A stretch of 64,000 bases of DNA from Isoptericola cucumis (GTDB lineage Bacteria; Actinomycetota; Actinomycetes; Actinomycetales; Cellulomonadaceae). Numbering within the stretch: the stretch's first letter is position 1; each line of letters opens with the position of its first letter. The position numbers and the translations under genes were made by a program. Below are positions 62,698-64,000 of the stretch, piece after piece. Where the stretch lies: assembly GCF_014635665.1 (NCBI RefSeq), contig NZ_BMDG01000012.1, positions 1 to 64,000 on the forward strand, in the 5' to 3' direction. Below the pieces are notes generated by a model that ran no database searches, was not told the DNA's origin, and saw nothing but the letters and a program-made list of their open reading frames with translations.

Positions 62698-64000
62698 TCA
62701 GCGGGCGACGAGCTCCTCCACCGTGGCCCGCGCGCCGCGCGCGTGCAACGAGGCCAGCGCGGCGGTGTAGGCCTCGACGAAGCGCGGCTGGGACGCCAGG
62801 TCGCCGAACAGCTCCTCGTCGCGCACGAACGCGAGCGGGTCCTCGTGGTTGCGGGCGGCGGCGGCCTTCAGCCGGTCGGCGTACCGGTCCACGATCTCGA
62901 TGGGCTCGCCCTGCTCGTCGACGCCCTCGTCGTAGCGGGCCCACGAGGCGACGACCGCGGCGGAGCGGTGGACCTCCCCGCCGGCGGCGAGGTTGGCCCG
63001 GATCACGGGGACCAGCCACTTCGGGATCCGGTCGGACGACTCGGCGCACAGCCGGGCGAGGGTGTCGCGCACGTGCGGGTTCGCGAACCGCTCGATGAGG
63101 GTGTCCTGGTACTCCGCCAGGTCGATGCCCGGCACGGGCAGCAGGGTCGGCTCCCCCTCGCGGGCCATGTAGTCGCGCAGGAACTGCACGAACGTCTCGT
63201 CGGCGCACACCTCGTGCGCGTACCGGTAGCCGGCGAGGTAGCCGACGTAGCACAGCGCCTGGTGGCTGGAGTTGAGCAGCCGGAGCTTCATGAGCTCGTA
63301 CGGCTCGACGTCGTCGACCAGCTGCGCGCCGACCTCCTCGTACGGCGGGCGGCCGTTCGTGAACCGGTCCTCGATCACCCACTGCGTGAACGGCTCCGCC
63401 ACCACCGGCCACGCGTCGTCGACGCCGAACCGCTCGGCGACCATCGCCCGGTCGTCGTCCGTCGTCACCGGGGTGATGCGGTCGACCATCGAGTTGGGGA
63501 ACGGCACGTGCGCCTCGATCCAGTCCGCGAGGGCGGGGTCCTTGAGGCGCGCGAACGCGACGAACATGCGGTGCGCGACGTCGCCGTTGCCCTGGATGTT
63601 GTCGCAGCTGGCCACCGTGAACGGGGTGACCCCGCGGTCGCGACGACGCCGCAGCGCCTCCGTGACCAGCCCGAACGACGTGGCGGGGACGGCGCCGGGC
63701 GCGAGGTCGGCGACGACCGCCGGGTCCTCGGCGTCGAACTCCCCCGTCACCGGGTTGACGTTGTAGCCGCCCTCGGTGACGGTCAGCGACACGATCCGGA
63801 TCTCCGGGGACGCCATCTTCTCGATGACGGCCTCGGGGTCGTCGGGGGCGAGCAGGAAGTCCACGATCGACCCGATCACACGGCCCTCGAGCGTGCCGTC
63901 CGGGTGCTTCAGCACGAGGGTGTACAGCCCGTCCTGGCTGGTGAGCGCGTCGCGCATGCGCGCGTCGTGGGGCAGCACGCCGACGCCGCAGATCGCCCAG
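62698..64000 (-). CDS. Mannitol dehydrogenase family protein (partial, N-terminus beyond window)
   Basis: At least 433 residues are visible; the frame stays open to the right edge, reading WAICGVGVLPHDARMRDALTS, so the N-terminus lies beyond 64000. Motifs of long-chain polyol dehydrogenases: VASCDNIQGNG (Rossmann-linked), FPNSMVDRITP and KLRLLNSSHQALCY with the catalytic Lys-Asn-His. Oxidises D-mannitol to fructose (or related polyols/uronates) with NAD. With the SorC/ABC cluster upstream it suggests polyol use. Confidence 0.92.
   Translation of the reverse strand, partial: WAICGVGVLPHDARMRDALTSQDGLYTLVLKHPDGTLEGRVIGSIVDFLLAPDDPEAVIEKMASPEIRIVSLTVTEGGYNVNPVTGEFDAEDPAVVADLAPGAVPATSFGLVTEALRRRRDRGVTPFTVASCDNIQGNGDVAHRMFVAFARLKDPALADWIEAHVPFPNSMVDRITPVTTDDDRAMVAERFGVDDAWPVVAEPFTQWVIEDRFTNGRPPYEEVGAQLVDDVEPYELMKLRLLNSSHQALCYVGYLAGYRYAHEVCADETFVQFLRDYMAREGEPTLLPVPGIDLAEYQDTLIERFANPHVRDTLARLCAESSDRIPKWLVPVIRANLAAGGEVHRSAAVVASWARYDEGVDEQGEPIEIVDRYADRLKAAAARNHEDPLAFVRDEELFGDLASQPRFVEAYTAALASLHARGARATVEELVAR

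Overview
The window is very GC-rich, densely coding DNA from an actinobacterium. Codon use strongly favours G/C at third positions, many genes start with GTG, 4-bp ATGA/GTGA overlaps between genes are common, and several genes look leaderless: a TANNNT-type -10 box lies 6-7 nt before the start codon. Gene content (an orphan histidine kinase/response regulator pair, a sugar ABC system without its own ATPase, a CsoR-type copper box, Tat and lipoprotein signals) fits Micrococcales, perhaps Cellulosimicrobium, Cellulomonas or Isoptericola. That placement is a guess. No rRNA, tRNA, CRISPR array, insertion sequence or prophage was seen.

Layout. 1-9 kb: tail of an upstream gene, a TetR-like operator, a giant heptad-repeat membrane protein, a secreted 5'-nucleotidase-like phosphoesterase, then small enzymes (hemerythrin, Tat-exported EEP hydrolase, DUF4287, alpha/beta hydrolase, MBL hydrolase). 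9-20 kb: three GNAT enzymes, an AlkZ/HTH_42-like protein, SDRs, a MOSC/UvrA-like/SDR operon, an AraC-VOC pair and an Lrp-DUF2000 pair. 20-24.3 kb: multicopper oxidase and membrane protein divergent from a NarL-type two-component system. 24.4-28.7 kb: TetR plus NAD(P)-binding protein with a double operator, a small repeat protein, a RibD-like reductase, and a regulator divergent from an aldo/keto reductase. 28.7-33.4 kb: metal-responsive ArsR with two CDF transporters, a second ArsR with an MFS pump, and a VIT/CCC1 protein.

33.4-41.3 kb is the most interesting block: a tightly overlapping minus-strand operon with an NCS1 permease, a HyuA-type ATPase, three tandem DUF917 (S-methylthiohydantoin desulfurase-like) paralogs and a PucR regulator. 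I read it as a candidate uptake and degradation system for a thiohydantoin, hydantoin or related cyclic compound. The substrate is unknown.

41.4-54.7 kb: CopB-type P-ATPase behind two CsoR-like boxes, Vat-like acetyltransferase, CorA, MFS with divergent ArsR, a TetR regulator facing an SMR pair, an SDR, a DUF1330 protein, two small regulators facing a miniature PEP-synthase-like dikinase across paired operators, an RDD protein and a PNPOx-like protein. 54.7-64 kb: sugar/polyol ABC importer (two permeases, binding lipoprotein) divergent from a SorC regulator, a YihY/BrkB membrane protein, MarR divergent from an LLM flavin oxidoreductase plus FMN reductase, and a mannitol dehydrogenase cut by the right edge. 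The ABC importer, SorC regulator and mannitol dehydrogenase together suggest polyol use.

A recurring theme is small regulator/target pairs with visible palindromic operators. No gene-free stretch exceeds about 260 bp.
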